Shown: positions 23,901 through 34,108 of the stretch, piece by piece
Layout: each line of letters begins with the position of its first letter
How positions within the stretch are numbered: the stretch's first letter is position 1
Assembly: GCA_022577435.1 (NCBI GenBank)
Contig: JAKOON010000006.1
Coordinates: 22,339,678-22,403,677 of the forward strand
From: Embiotoca jacksoni
Taxonomy: Eukaryota > Chordata > Actinopteri > Embiotocidae
Direction of reading: 5' to 3'
DNA: 64,000 nt
Translations under genes and position numbers: made by a program
Notes under the pieces: generated by a model
Databases searched by the model: none
What the model was told of the DNA's origin: nothing
The model's input: only the letters and a program-made list of their open reading frames with translations

Positions 23901-24408
23901 CCCTAACCGCAGTCCTAGTTGGCCCCAGTGTCGGTACACGCGAATGAGTTTCAAAGGAAGACGAGTAACTGTGGCAATGGACTTTTATAATGGACTTAAC
24001 TGTGTGGTAGCAACCTCCTGACTGGATGGTGAGGGACAATTCTGTTTCCATCTTAACCGATAGCAAAGCACTCCTAGAACTGGAATTACATCCAGTAACT
24101 ACTATTGTCCCTCTGTCCAGGAGTATGGTTTTTGGTGGGTAAAAATTTCGACACTGGCCTTTTGAAAATTTATCTGGGTGGGAGGCAAATAAAAGTATGA
24201 CTCAAAAAAGGGACTTTCATCCTCATCCATGTTTTTCTGTGGCGTTTTCCGCATGTGTCCTCATACCTGTGCATCACTAATGCATGTGTTTTTTTGTTTG
24301 TTTTTTTCTCTGTGTTTTGGCAGGCAGTTTAAACCCAAGAGGACTGAGATTGTCATTGATTTTAATTCCATTAACCACCCCGGAATGCTGAACTGCGCGA
24401 CCAAGTGA
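11354..24408 (+). CDS. dctd: Deoxycytidylate (dCMP) deaminase
   Basis: Zinc enzyme that hydrolyses dCMP to dUMP and ammonia, supplying thymidylate synthase; in the known family it is hexameric, activated by dCTP and inhibited by dTTP. Six coding exons join in one frame: 11354-11397, 11790-11889, 15803-15938, 17332-17448, 22338-22434 and 24324-24408, all with GT-AG introns, giving 192 residues (human 178). Exon 2 begins the conserved part, REDYLEWPEYFMAVAFLSAQ. Exon 3 has NKIVGIGYNGMPNG. Exon 4 carries the zinc site: H96-A-E98 (the Glu is the proton shuttle) and P121-C122-x-x-C125. Exon 5 has SDKYHDTDE and exon 6 ends NCATK-stop. The first 15 residues (MDGK, Q5, PGPLNG) are specific to this exon 1 and less conserved. 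The gene converges on tenm3, as expected for DCTD. Exon borders are inferred, not from transcripts. Confidence 0.95.
11890..11933. repeat. (GT)n microsatellite at the dctd exon 2 donor
   Basis: An uninterrupted GT run begins with the splice donor itself, so the donor is simply the first GT of the run. Confidence 0.95.
12090..12240 (+). repeat. Decayed dispersed repeat in dctd intron 2
   Basis: CGTGGCTCGGTGGTTACCGT, GGGTTCTCTGTGG and CCTTACAGTCCACAGCCATG follow the order of a very common fish interspersed repeat (GTGG..AGTGGTTAGC, GTTCTC, CCTCCCACAGTCCAAAGACATG). The copy is old and I do not assign a family. Confidence 0.5.
12300..15610 (+). mobile_element. L2-like LINE in dctd intron 2, decayed
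   Basis: About 3.3 kb of a non-LTR retrotransposon in the gene's sense direction. It shows remnants of ORF1 (12.4-12.9 kb), endonuclease (13.1-13.5 kb) and reverse transcriptase (14.0-15.1 kb), then a 3' UTR with GGGAATTGTTGAATTGTTGG. The same 3' UTR occurs in the copies at 29.4 and 41.4 kb. The GAATT-repeat tail seen at 42.46 kb is missing here. The 5' boundary is approximate. Confidence 0.85.
12440..15000 (+). pseudogene. L2-like ORF1 and endonuclease/RT remnants
   Basis: ORF1 remnant: near 12700-12805 the frame reads NNVGFIDIWNTFWGKPDLIQ and then IHPTLDGAALLSRN, which resembles the last block (D-x2-H type) of the SGNH-hydrolase/esterase domain of CR1/L2 ORF1 proteins; the residues just before the His look deleted. 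Endonuclease remnant: LPETWLQQDEHVSINEA near 13120 and a YRPPGPHSEF-like stretch near 13370. RT remnant: NYRPISNLPFISKILEKVL (14090), then DLSAAFDTVDHT, YGVPQGSVLGPILFTLY and CYADD near 14300-14580 in different frames, then SHHIKQISRAAFFHLRNINK (14818). Many stops and frameshifts make it non-functional. Confidence 0.8.
15664..15703 (+). repeat. 40-bp duplicate of LINE RT sequence
   Basis: Forty bases starting GGAAGTTATTGTAATTGGTC are identical to 14681-14720 inside the L2-like RT. They sit 60 bp after that LINE's 3' region and 100 bp before dctd exon 3. Confidence 0.95.
16020..16765. mobile_element. DNA-transposon remnant, CAGTCC-terminus family
   Basis: Homologous over most of its length to the better-preserved copy at 54707-55509 (shared TTTCCAGAACAG, TCAAAATAAGAGCTTTAGATG, CTTTCTGATTGTAAAT and TTTGACAAGACTTAC). 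The left tip, CAGTCCGTTCAGGA, is present; the right tip is lost after about 16765. No coding sequence is seen. Confidence 0.8.
17293..17319. repeat. (CA)n microsatellite before dctd exon 4
   Basis: A short CA run lies about 12 bp upstream of the exon 4 acceptor, close to the polypyrimidine tract. Confidence 0.9.
18010..19060. mobile_element. Fold-back DNA-transposon-like repeat in dctd intron 4
   Basis: Starts near CTGATCCACTAAAG (18011). The part 18420-18880 matches 9390-9900. The part 18890-19058 is an inverted copy of about 18600-18790: GAAATAGGAGAAGTGATTGC and GGAGACGCAGGGAAAC reverse the sense of sequences near 18736 and 18645. The right end is cut by Rex1 copy B. No coding potential; family not assigned. 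Confidence 0.7.
19061..21770 (-). mobile_element. Rex1-like LINE copy B in dctd intron 4
   Basis: The longest Rex1-like copy here (2.7 kb), antisense to dctd. Its 3' end at 19061 has the GGTTA/GGTA tail and the reverse complement of CCCCTTGGGGATTAAT. It extends through RT and the linker into the endonuclease, fading at about 21770, so it is still 5'-truncated. Confidence 0.9.
19260..21763 (-). pseudogene. Rex1 endonuclease/RT polyprotein, broken (copy B)
   Basis: From the 5' side: endonuclease C-terminal half at 21763-21360 with AVYVPPSADADAAV, PGAFLAVTGGFNHT (usually GDFN; the Asp is G here) and LPPLGRSDHKLV (the catalytic SDH motif kept). Then the linker at 21340-20860 (RRWTQEAKDALQDCFESTDW, NNKPWITSDLK). 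Then the start of RT at about 20745-20400 (RKAAGPDGISPGVMKTCAVQ), and the RT core down to 19260 (EEYKYLDVSIDNRLNW, SRLFFLRKLRSF). The 5-bp deletion near 20227 destroys FFDFSSAFNT as in copy A. A stop near 21475 and further frame changes are present. Non-functional. Confidence 0.85.
21771..22337. other. dctd intron 4, right part
   Basis: No repeat or gene recognised. It leads into a good polypyrimidine tract and acceptor (CTCTGTCCAG) for exon 5. Confidence 0.5.
22435..24323. other. dctd intron 5
   Basis: No coding or transposon features are recognised apart from the hairpin at 22720-22790. The acceptor TTTTGGCAG precedes exon 6. Confidence 0.5.
22720..22790. repeat. Hairpin with 15-bp arms and internal tandem duplication
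   Basis: CACCCAGTCCCTCCT (22720-22734) is exactly reversed at 22776-22790. The 41-bp loop contains two tandem copies of CCTGAGGAAAAGCCTCAGG-like units, themselves nearly palindromic. Confidence 0.9.
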
Positions 24409-26240
24409 AAATGCTAAAGACTCACCTTGGGGAGCCGCTGAATGAGGCGGGGAGGAGGAGGAAGAATGACAAGATTGAAAGGTACTTTGATGCCTCTTTT
24501 CTGTATGTCTTCTTGCCCTCTGCTTTGTCCAAAGGAAAACTCAAGGATACCTCGACTTTGGCGTCTTTTGATATTTTGATTAACGGGATATTCAAGATTG
24601 TTTAATTTGACGTTTCACCCTTTGTGGCTAACTGTGTTCTTTGCTGCTTTCACTTTTTTTCCTCTTTTAAAACTCCCTTTGGCTTTAGGAATACACAAGA
24701 CCTCTGTACAAACTATAATGAACGTTTGATTTCAAAATCTTGTGTGTTGTGAATCAGATTTTTTTCATGGCTGTCTGCACAGGGGAAAACCAGAAATCCT
24801 TTTGTTCCTCCTTCAAACAAGGTTCCAGACAGAGGCACCTTGATATTCAGATCACTTGACCTTTCTTCACATTCACAATGAAAGCTGCCCACAAAGTCAG
24901 TCTGTTGAATAGTGGGAGCCTGCTGTCGATACTTTCCGCTTCCTTGGCATCTGTGTTAACACTCTGGGTTTCAGGGTGTACATCCCTCTTCTGTACAGTA
25001 GAGCCCATTGTAAAGAATGACCGGGCTTCCTCGTCCTGCAACCTGAAGCTAATTTCCCTTTTTACTGGGTATAATTTTTTTGTTTTATATGCCGGCTGAT
25101 TGTACGCAGAGGCACCTCGTCAGGGTTGCTCTGTCGAGCACTGGCTACAGCTGAACAGTTTGAATTTTTTAGTCGTTAGAATTATCAAACAACAAAGTGG
25201 CCTCCGTAAAATTTTAATTGTTAGTTTTATTTAATTTGACTATTTACTTTTACTAATTGATATCTACTCTGCATTGCAGTGTATTCAGGAATACCTGACT
25301 ATAGTAGGTGAGGGCTCATATTACCAAAAGGCGTTTAAAACATGATGTACGTGTGGATGATTTCACCACAGTGTTTGAGCTTGTTTTGTTCTGCTGTTTT
25401 AACAAGTGTATGAAAGCCAACCATTTGTTCTTAATGTGTCTGTGTACGGACTACATGTATGTACATGTGTGGTGACAGTAACCACTTCTCAATTCTGTCT
25501 TCATACCACCTTGTCCTTCGATTGTGTTAGGGCAGTCGGAGTCAATAAAACTGGGAACAAGAGTTTAGTGTCACTGTGTTCATTAATCTTGAGGAGCGGT
25601 TTTAGAATCCAAACAAAGGAATGATAAATACTTTGCATACAGGTTTTCATTTTGTGTCATTTTAGATCACTTTTGCTTACTGGGTTTTTAGGTAGTTTCA
25701 AGAAAACTGCTGACAGGGTAATGAAACTTGGTGGAAAGTACAGCCAAAGACTCAGGAAGGGAGGAGCCATTTGTGCTGTGGATAGGGCCACCATGGAAAT
25801 CCTTTTTTAATTTAATAATCAAGGAACAAGTTTACCTCAAATGGGTTTTACTTTATCTGCTCCAATTCTCTCTTTCAGTCTGTCTGTGCCCAACATGAAA
25901 CTAAACATATCCAGAATAAGTACAAGGCTAATTTCTGAAATTAAGATTACATGCAAAGTTAATGCAACAGTGGCCTTAAACACATGAGAATTTGCCCAAG
26001 GCGGCCCAAATTCATGCTAATGCGACATCTCTTTCAACTCTATGTGAATGCGATGTCACATTGCATGAGCAAATGGAGGTCACACCAAATATTCACTGGT
26101 TTTCTGCCTGTTTTTTGTAGCCATATGTGAAATTACGCCTTACACTGTATCTTCTTTTTTTAAACTGCATATTTTAGAGGGGCCTTTTATTCTGAGCAGT
26201 CCAGGGAACACCTGTGCAATAAACCTTCTGTTTAATCAGC
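24409..26240 (+). other. dctd: dctd 3' UTR (extent uncertain)
   Basis: Candidate poly(A) signals AATAAA lie at 25544-25549 and 26218-26223. Either could end the transcript; the second is followed by a T-rich stretch. No other gene is seen in this interval. Confidence 0.45.
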
Positions 26241-26582
26241 ATCTTTGTGTCACACTTTTTAGGTGAGGGATTGTGGATGCATTATCTTGGCAAAGGTGAC
26301 TAATGGATTTTAACACAATTGTGAACACGATTTAAGAGAAATAAAAAATTTGTAAGCTTAAAAGAACCCTTACATCTTTTACTTCAACTAATGAAAACGG
26401 GTGCAACAAAAGTGTTGCTTTTGTATATTTGTCCAGAGTTTGTACATTTGAACCATTATTTTCAATGTTGTCTGTCAAACTTTTTGTTTTCATCATAAAA
26501 AAGATAAAATAGTACAATTATTGTATGTTGGGATTTTAAGTGATATTTCACAAGCGATATTTTGTTTTACAAAACAAAATCC

Positions 26583-26730
26583 TGAGGCCTGTACTACGAA
26601 GCAGGATTTGTGGTTGTCGAGCTAACATCAGGTTTAACTCTACTACGAAGGTGGGTTTTACCAGGATGAATCACCATTGTAATTTATGCTACAGAGGTAA
26701 TCTCTGGAGCAGGTTAAGTTTGAAAAAACA
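26583..26730. repeat. Dispersed repeat fragment, DNA-transposon terminus-like
   Basis: GAGGCCTGTACTACGAAGCA with ACTCTACTACGAAGGTGG soon after resembles the terminus of an abundant fish element of the PIF/Harbinger-ISL2EU kind, from memory. No matching opposite end is seen. Confidence 0.45.
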
Positions 26731-26957
26731 GATCAAAACATACAAGTTAATAGTAGGAAATTATATCAGAATAAACTTGGATACAGTAAAACTGTTGCGT
26801 GTTTGCCGTAGTGCTCTGCTAACCCTCTCACAGTCGTTTCTGGCTTCAGGATTTAAGTTTAAAATGATGCTTCCCTTTGCTCACACGCCTCCAGACTCCC
26901 GCTGCAGTTCTCTAACTGGAAACAACATTTTTCACCAATTTATGTCAATACAGTGAG

Positions 26958-27073
26958 TGTGTATGCATGGGTTTTGATGGCATAGTTGCACATCAGCCAC
27001 TACAGTGAACGCTATTGCATCATCCCATATGAGGCTGATGTGCAACTATGCCATCAAAACCCATGCATACACA
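26958..27073. repeat. Perfect 41-bp inverted repeat
   Basis: Arms 26958-26998 and 27033-27073 are exact reverse complements over 41 bp around a 34-bp spacer. The left arm starts TGTGTATGCATGGGTTTTGA. The structure could extrude a long hairpin. Confidence 0.97.
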
Positions 27074-27131
27074 AGAAAACAACATTTGAATAGCTGTCCA
27101 CTGTAGTGACCTCTATACATGAAAGGGTTAA
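27033..27131 (-). mobile_element. Possible TTAA-type MITE terminus
   Basis: Read on the minus strand, the sequence begins TTAACCCTTTCATG at 27131 and runs through GTCACTACAGTGGACAGC. This resembles fish elements with TTAA target duplications (piggyBac or Kolobok type). The other terminus is not found intact; the left half may be a rearranged inverted copy. Confidence 0.4.
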
Positions 27132-29221
27132 TAATCATGATGGCACACAAGGTGAGTTCAATTCATGAACATACTCACACACTAAAGCTATAGCACTAAT
27201 TACAGCTGGAGACCACTTAAGCCGAGCCAGCAAAGAAAAAGAAATGTTTCCTGAAGGTGAGCGCACACAATGTTTCTGTAATCTGTTTGATTTTCCTATT
27301 AGCTTATTCACTTGCATTTGCAGCTGCTCTTTCCATCTACAAATCTTATTCATGTACAGATTTATGGACGCATTAACAGTTTCTTTTATGCATTCACGAT
27401 AGTATTGCTACAGTAATACTACCAGGTGATGATGATCAGAGCTGAGAAAAAACACAGCTGATGAGTCAGATAAGATTTCATATGACTGTAGACTTTAGAC
27501 CCAGTTTTAGAATACAGTTCTATATAAAAGTGGACGTAGCTTCCGGATCTGAAAAATGAGGCCGATGCAGAAGTGTCTTAAGCTCCAATAACACAGTGCC
27601 GCTATTGGTTGGGTGAATTTTTTCTAAAAGTTATTTTGGTGTTGCTAGCTAAAGTCCCTCTTTCTTATTAGGTTTTCTGGTGATCCATCTAAAAATAATC
27701 CTGTCATTAATTTGAAATGAAGCCTAAAAAATCTGTGGTTTTGCACATCCAAATATGGTCACTTCTGGCTCCAAACCCCTCAGAATTAGCAAGAAAAATC
27801 TGAACTCCAGGCTTAATAATGCCCATTAAAAAAATAACTGTTGGTTGCCACTCGTTTTAGACGGAAGAATTGATCGATATGTTTTTTCAGCTTAGAAAAT
27901 TTTTTTTGTTAAATGAAAAAACGGAGACTCTAAAAGCTCTAATATGTGTTTCAAAAATGAGCTGGTCTCCACGGTTGAAACTAAATCCAACCGTTTGGCC
28001 TATGTCAACTACAGACAAGAGCATTATCATTTTGTGTTTTTTTTGGTCATTTGTCCCAATGAAATCAAGATGATGCACATCCCATGATGTAAAAGTGAGC
28101 TCACATCAGGTGAAGTGAAAAGTACAAATCAGTGAGAAACTAAAATGGATAGAAGCTACCTAAAACCACTGCAGGTTGGTTCATGAATTACAAACAAATG
28201 TTTAATTCTCAAAAGGTCATCAAAGAAAAAAAAAAGACAGGAAATATGAATAATAATTCCTTACATTATAATAGGGCCTTTGCACCATCCGGTGCTCGTG
28301 CTCTAATCATACAGGTGCGGTAAATGTATTTACATATTTATGAAAGGAACATCTATAACAGTAGTTCTTACAGTAGTTAAACAAATAGTGGTGTCAGGAG
28401 TTCAATAATATTCAGATAAAACTGTATTTGTTTACATTTAAATGCAGCGGGGAAAGACTGTGTGCTTGAGGATTCTGTCTTTGTACTTTCTTCTCATTAT
28501 GTGCAAGTTTGGGATTTGTTCAATACCAAACAGTGGGGAGGAGGTTCAGGAGGAAGACAAAAAAGGAGTTACAGTGGAAAATAGCAAATGTTGAAATGGC
28601 GCCTCACTGTAGGCAGAAATAATCTGCTGTGATGTTGCTTGACTGTGGTCTGCTCTTGAAAGTGAATTCAAAACATCTCGCTACAAAATCCTGTGTAACT
28701 TATAAAAGATGAAGATCTGGTTGCTGAATAAGAGATACAATTTGGACCTTAAAACACAGGTTTAATGTTTATCATTATGTTATTCTCTGCTCATCTTCTC
28801 AGACGCTGTTTCTATACTTTGTTCACTCACCACAGACCACTTTCTAGGTTTTTGTGCTGTTGTGAAGTTTGCGAAGCAGAAGTTTTTGCATAGCAGAGCT
28901 TTTATGGAGTCATTCTCTTAGAGTTTAATTTCTGTTTTGCATAGCTGTTTCATGGTTCGGCTATCTCACTCAAAGGATTTTGTAAACCATGTTCATAGCT
29001 GCCAGTAGGTCTTTCTAGGACACACAAACGCATAACCTGAAGCCTGACAAGATGGATTCTTGCGTGATCACAGGATTTTGGGATCCACAAATTCTAGCTG
29101 CCTCGCAAGGTAACGTGAATTGTCGTGGAGATTGTTCTTATAGGTTGAGAGTCACCAATTCTCTGAAGAAAGAAAAACTCTTGAGTAATGCGTTAAATCT
29201 CTTGGTGTCTTTTGAAACTCC
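27132..29221. other. Intergenic DNA
   Basis: Nothing recognised: no gene, RNA or transposon. AT-rich with short homopolymers. Confidence 0.5.
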
Positions 29222-29366
29222 AACTTACAATGTCATATAAATGTCCGAGTATAGTCTATCGTCCAAAATGTCATCAAAACATCATAGTATGGTATGTTGT
29301 CCAAAATGTCTTAAAAATGTCAGTATGTTATACATCTTTTCCAAAAGTTTATGAAAATGTCATAAT
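29222..29366. repeat. Minisatellite, left part
   Basis: Degenerate units built on GTCCAAAATGTCATAAAA and ATGTCATAGTATAGTATGTT. The same repeat resumes at 36556, so the intervening elements were inserted into one array. Confidence 0.8.
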
Positions 29367-29984
29367 ATTCAATTCAATTAAATTGTATTTATATAGCGCC
29401 AAATCACAACACAGGTTATTTTATGTCACTTAACACAATAAAGTCATTTCAGCAGAACTTTACAGCATTATACAGAGAAACCCAACAATTTAAAAATTCC
29501 CACATAAGCCAGGAGGGAGAAAAGTCCTCTTTAAGGGAGAAAAACCTCCCTCTTAACAGGAAGAAACCTCCCACAGGACCAGGCTCAGAGGTGGGCGGAG
29601 CATCTGTTAACAGAACCAGGCTCTGAGGTGGGCGGAGCATCTGCCTCGACTGGTTGGGGTGAGGGGATGGCATAGAGAGAAAAGGACACTGTAGAGATCC
29701 AAAACATGAACGGTTGGTGGGGATCGCAGAGACATGCAGCTCCATAGCTGGGAACATCTGCAAAAGAAAGAACAGAAAATATGCGAGCGAGGGCACTGGG
29801 AGAGAAGAAGCATGAAGTTAATGAGATGTAATGGTGAGATATGAGTGTATAGAGAGTGAAAGGAGAAAAGAGGAAAGAAGCTCATTGCATCATGAGTTTC
29901 CCCAGCAACCTGGGCCTATAACAACATAACTAAGGGATGTTTCAGAGACACCTGAGCCAGCCCTAACTATAAGCTTTATCAAAA

Positions 29985-30990
29985 AGAAACGTTTTGAGTC
30001 TAACCTTAAAGCTAGAGAGGGTTTCTGCCCCTCAAACACAAACTAGGAGCTGGTTCCACAGGAGAGGAGCCTGAAAACTAAAGGCTCTGCCTCCCATTCT
30101 ACTTTTGGAAACTCTGGGAACCACAAGTAGACCAGCGTTCTGAGAGCGAAGTGCTCTGTCAGGATGATATGGTTCTATAAGATCTCTAAGATACGATCCA
30201 TCGTATCTTAGAGATAGGCTCCAGCCTGGTCATGAAGAGCTTTGTAAGTAAGCAAGAGAATTATAAATTCAATTCTTGATTTTAACAGGAAGCCAATGAA
30301 GAGAAGCTAAAACAGGAGAAATATGATCTCTTGTTAAATCCCGTCAGTACTCTTGCTGCAGCATTTTGGATCAACAGCAGGGTTTTTAATGAGTAATTTG
30401 GACATCCTAACAACAAGGTATTACAATAATCTAGCCTAAAAGTAATAAACGCATGAATTAGTTTATTTGCTTCATGCTAAGGTAGGATTTTCCAGATTTT
30501 ATTAATATTACATAGATGAAAGAAGGCAGTCCTGGAGACTTGCTTTATATGGTGGCTAAAGGACAAATCCTCATCAAAGATGACTCCAAGGTTCCTCACA
30601 GTGGTGCTGGAGGCCAAGACAACGTCATCGAGAGTAACTAAGTGATTAGAGAAAGAGTTTCTGAGGTGTTTAGGACCAATTACAATAACTTCTGTTTTGT
30701 CTGAATTTAGAAGCAGGAAATTGTTGGTCATCCAGGCCTTTATGTCTTTCAGACATTTTTCAAGTTGTATTAACTGATTTATTTCGTCTGCTGTCATCTG
30801 CATAACAATGGAAATTTATGCAGTGCTTCCTGATGATATCTCCTATTGGAAGCATGTAAAACGTAAAAAGTATTGGGCCTAACACTGAGCCTTGTGGAAC
30901 TCCATAGCTAACTCTTGTTTGTCTGAAAGACTCATTGTTTACATGAACAAACTGAAATCTATCTGATAAGTACGATTTGAACTAGTCTAA
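29985..30990 (-). pseudogene. L2-like reverse transcriptase remnant
   Basis: The longest open segment (30803 to 30477) encodes ADEINQLIQLEKCLKDIKAW, LLNSDKTEVIVIGPKHL, LGVIFDEDLSFSHHIKQVSR and FFHLCNINKIWKI, the region just after the catalytic YADD of L2-type RT. Upstream, SYGVPQGSVLG-like sequence lies near 30880-30920. The downstream part is out of frame and carries the palindrome at 30182-30215. Non-functional. Confidence 0.78.
30182..30215. repeat. Near-perfect 34-bp palindrome in the L2 copy
   Basis: ATCTCTAAGATACGAT (30182-30197) and ATCGTATCTTAGAGAT (30200-30215) are exact reverse complements with a 2-bp centre. The sister copy near 41660 has no palindrome there. Confidence 0.97.
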
Positions 30991-31208
30991 TGCAGTTCTT
31001 TTTATCCTCGTAACATTTTCCAATCTCTGTAGGTTAGGTTAGGTAGGTTAGGTAGTTACTTTATTAATCCCCGAGGGGAATTTATTTCGCTACAGCAGCA
31101 TACAGAAGCAATAATAGAATAATAGAATAATAGAAAAGCAATAAAATAGCAGTGAAATAGCAGTAAAAAATATAAAATATAAAATGCACAGTATATACAG
31201 TACATATA

Positions 31209-32513
31209 TGTAACCCACATTAGTTTTACCAGCAACTAAAGGGTTAACTCACACATGCAATACCGACGTTTACCAGAGGGGCGCTCTCGTGCACGTCGGG
31301 AGATCAAAGCCTTCTACCAGGTAGACGACCCTTTATGTCTCCAATGAAACAGCAGGTCATGATCTACACCATGAAGAATCTCATTTGGTTGATTTTTGCT
31401 CACTGCTTTTGAGGAGCTTTATTTATTTGATCGTTAACCAGACCGACTCCGAAGGAAAAAGTTTCTTTTAAGTCTGAGAAGAATCTCCGGTGAGTGACGG
31501 ATGCGTTGCTAACAGTTAGCCGTTGCTGCAGAGCTACAAAGGAGGACAGTTGTAACAGTTGTTTAGTTGGGCTAAATATATACATCAGGAGAGAACAGGG
31601 AAAAAAAAACCCAGTCGGAGATAAATATTAATTTGTTGATGAATATGATTTTACGTGGTTGATATCTGTTTTTGTGGAGCTACATGTGACCGACGGGGCT
31701 AGCTAAGCGCTATCTAAGCGCTGGGGGTTAATGCGTCGGGACCTGTTGAACCGAGCGGGAACGATGACGTCATTTTCTTGTTTTAGCGCCAGAAGTAAAC
31801 GGTCAGATTGAGAACAGCTGTTGAGTGTGTTGCTTAGTAACTGTGGACGTTTAAATAATGTCTGTTAGGTATAAGTGATAGATGTCACTGAGACATGAGT
31901 ACATGTGTGTGTGAAATATGTTGGTATGTTAATATTGACCATAGTGAATATTATATATATATGTGTGTAATACTATTTTACTGGTCATTTACTGTTACAC
32001 CAACAATAGAGTTTATAAATTATAGTACTGACATCGTATTAAATTCTGCTGTATGCAGATTGTTTTTTTTGTATGTATCTGTGATGGAGACAGCGATCCC
32101 CAGAAACCTCCGCAGAGCGCTGGAGCTGAGTGACCCTGCGATCCCTGATCATCTTCGCCGTGGGTGAAGCTGCATTTGGGCTTCTTGGATTCTCCTGCCG
32201 GAGCACCCACGAGCAGAAGATTCAGATAAGAGTTAGGCTGAGAGCCTACAGACGTACACTACCCGGGTAGTAGACTGGAAGACAATAGGCTGAAACTGAC
32301 TGACTGTGAGAGAAATACCGATATTGAGGTTATTATTTGAATTTGTTATTTTTCTTTTATGTTGTTCCCTTGATTTTCTGTGCGTGTTAATAACTATAAT
32401 AAATTGCAGTTCAGTTCCTTGTTTTAAACTGCAAACATTTGCCGTGTTTCATTCACTCCCAGAGCGACCTAAAGTCAGTCCTAAACTTAACACAGGTAAT
32501 CTAGTGTGTTACA
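31209..32513. mobile_element. Solo LTR (1305 bp) with 4-bp TSD
   Basis: Begins TGTAACCCAC and ends GTGTGTTACA (TG...CA with inverted tips), flanked by TATA at 31205-31208 and 32514-32517. It interrupts a Rex1 3' UTR that is continuous in other copies. Inside are a perfect CRE (TGACGTCA, 31765-31772) and AATAAA near 32398, consistent with an LTR promoter and poly(A) signal in plus orientation. No internal coding region remains. Family unassigned (BEL or gypsy possible). Confidence 0.85.
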
Positions 32514-32581
32514 TATAGTACAGTATATATCTATATATATTATATACAAACAACCAAGAAACACAGTCAACAGTGTTCTTG

Positions 32582-33945
32582 TTATGTGATGGATTTTGCC
32601 AGAGGTGAGTTATTGTACAGTCTAATTGCGGTCGGCAGGAATGATCTCCTGTATCTGTCCTTGTGACAGCGGAGCCGGAGGAATCTTTTGGAGAAAGTGC
32701 TCCACTGTCCCTGCAGCAGGTGGTGGAGAGGGTGGTCAGGATTATCCAATATGGATAACAGTTTCCTCAGAGTCCTCCTCTCCACCACCTTTTCCAGGCT
32801 GTCCAGTTTGTAGCCGATGATGGAGCCGGCCTTCTTAACCAGTTTGTCAAGTCTGTTGGTGTCACCGGCTCCAATGCTGCTCCCCCAGCAGACCACAGAG
32901 AAGTACAATGCACTGGCCACAACAGACTGGTAGAACATCTCCAACATCTTGCTGCACACATTGAAGGATCGAAGTTTCCTCAAGAAAAAGAGGCGACTCA
33001 TCCCCTTCTTGTAGACAGCGTTGATGTTGGTCTTCCAGTTCAGTCTGTTGTCGATGGACACACCCAGGTACTTATACTCCTCAACCATGTCCACCTCCTC
33101 TCCCAGAACTCTCAGCGGTTGTGGAGCCGTCGTATTCCTCCTGAAGTCGACCACCATCTCTCTGGTCTTGGCCATGTTCAGGAGCAGGTGATTTCTTCCC
33201 ACCCACTCCACAAAGTCATCCACTACTGCCCTGTACTCATCCTCCCGTCCATCCCTTATACACCCAACCCACTGCAGAGTCATCAGAGAACTTCTGCAGA
33301 TGGCAGGACTCTGAGTTGTACTGGAAGTCGGTGGTGAACAGGAAGGGAGACAGAACTGTTCCCTGAGGAGTTCCAATACCACTGACCACCGTATCAGACA
33401 GCACACTGCCCAGACGGACAAACTGTGGTCTGCCTGTCAGGTAGTCAGTGATCCAGGAGACGGTGGATGCGTCCACCCCCACCACCCGCAGCTTCTCACT
33501 CAGCAGCAGTGGTTGGATGGTGTTAAATGCACTGGAGAAATCAAAGAAAGTGATTCTCACAGAGTCACCTGTACCATCCAGGTGCGACTGAGCTCGTTGC
33601 AGCAGGTAGATGATGGCATCGTCCACTCCCACATGAGGGTCCAGGTCACCAGCGGTCTGAGGTGGGCCAAGACCAGCCTCTCCAGCACCTTCATCACATG
33701 AGGTGTGAGGGCAACCGGTCGTTGAGGCCGGATGGAGTCGTCTTCTTGGGGACTGGAACCAGGCAGGACGTCTTCCACAGCACCGGGACCTCCTCCTGCT
33801 TCAGGCTCAGGTTGAAGAGGTGTTGTAGGACCTCAGCCAGCTGGATGGCGCAGGTCTTCAGGACCCCGGGGTTGATGCCGTCAGGCCCTGCAGCCTTGTG
33901 CTGGTGGAGTCTCTCCCGCTGTCTCCTAACCTGACCAGTCGTCAC
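32582..33945 (-). pseudogene. Rex1 reverse transcriptase, frameshifted (copy C)
   Basis: Upstream segment 33945-33715: RKAAGPDGINPGVLKTCAIQ-like start of RT (KAAGPDGINPGVLKTCAIQL). A 7-bp deletion near 33717 breaks LNDYRPVAL. Middle segment 33632-33270: VRITFFDFSSAFNTIQPLLL (catalytic Asp kept), TPQGTVLSPFLF and KFSDDSAV. An extra C near 33268 shifts the frame. The final segment runs to 32582 with EEYKYLGVSIDNRLNW, SRLFFLRKLRSF and NNSPLAKSIT. All catalytic motifs are present but split among frames, so the copy is inactive. Confidence 0.85.
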
Positions 33946-33950
33946 AGAGA

Positions 33951-33969
33951 GGGGGGGGGGGGGGGGGGG
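33951..33969. repeat. G(19) run
   Basis: Nineteen consecutive G in Rex1 copy C, where copy B has GAGAGGGGAGAGGGG. Length may be unreliable. Confidence 0.8.
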
Positions 33970-34108
33970 TCATGATGTCGATGGAGGAAGATCCCTTTGA
34001 GATTGAGGGCTCTATGCAGCTCACCAGGGGGGAGAGGGGGGAGGGGGGAGGCAGCAGAGGTGTTTGGGAGGTGTAAGGTGTGGAGGAGACAGATGAGGGT
34101 GGTGAACT

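Larger units (their letters stand above)
29367..31030 (-). mobile_element. L2-like LINE, minus strand, 5' part missing
   Basis: Begins on the left with the 3' tail (reverse complement of TATATAAATACAATTTAATT) and the shared 3' UTR. It continues through RT up to the sequence before VRIKRTA, where Rex1 copy C abuts it at 31031. Same family as the copies at 12.3 and 41.4 kb. Confidence 0.88.
31031..34108 (-). mobile_element. Rex1-like LINE copy C, split by a solo LTR
   Basis: The 3' end at 31031 has the GGTTA-type tail and the reverse complement of CCCCTCGGGGATTAAT. The 3' UTR is interrupted by an LTR at 31209-32513 and resumes at 32518. The RT follows, and the match to copy B ends at about 34108 (GTGGTGAACTA), where gypsy-type sequence begins. 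Confidence 0.9.

Noticed and set aside
31209..32513. Independent gene in the interval
   Set aside because: Exact LTR ends and target duplications explain it; the open frames are short and unrelated.
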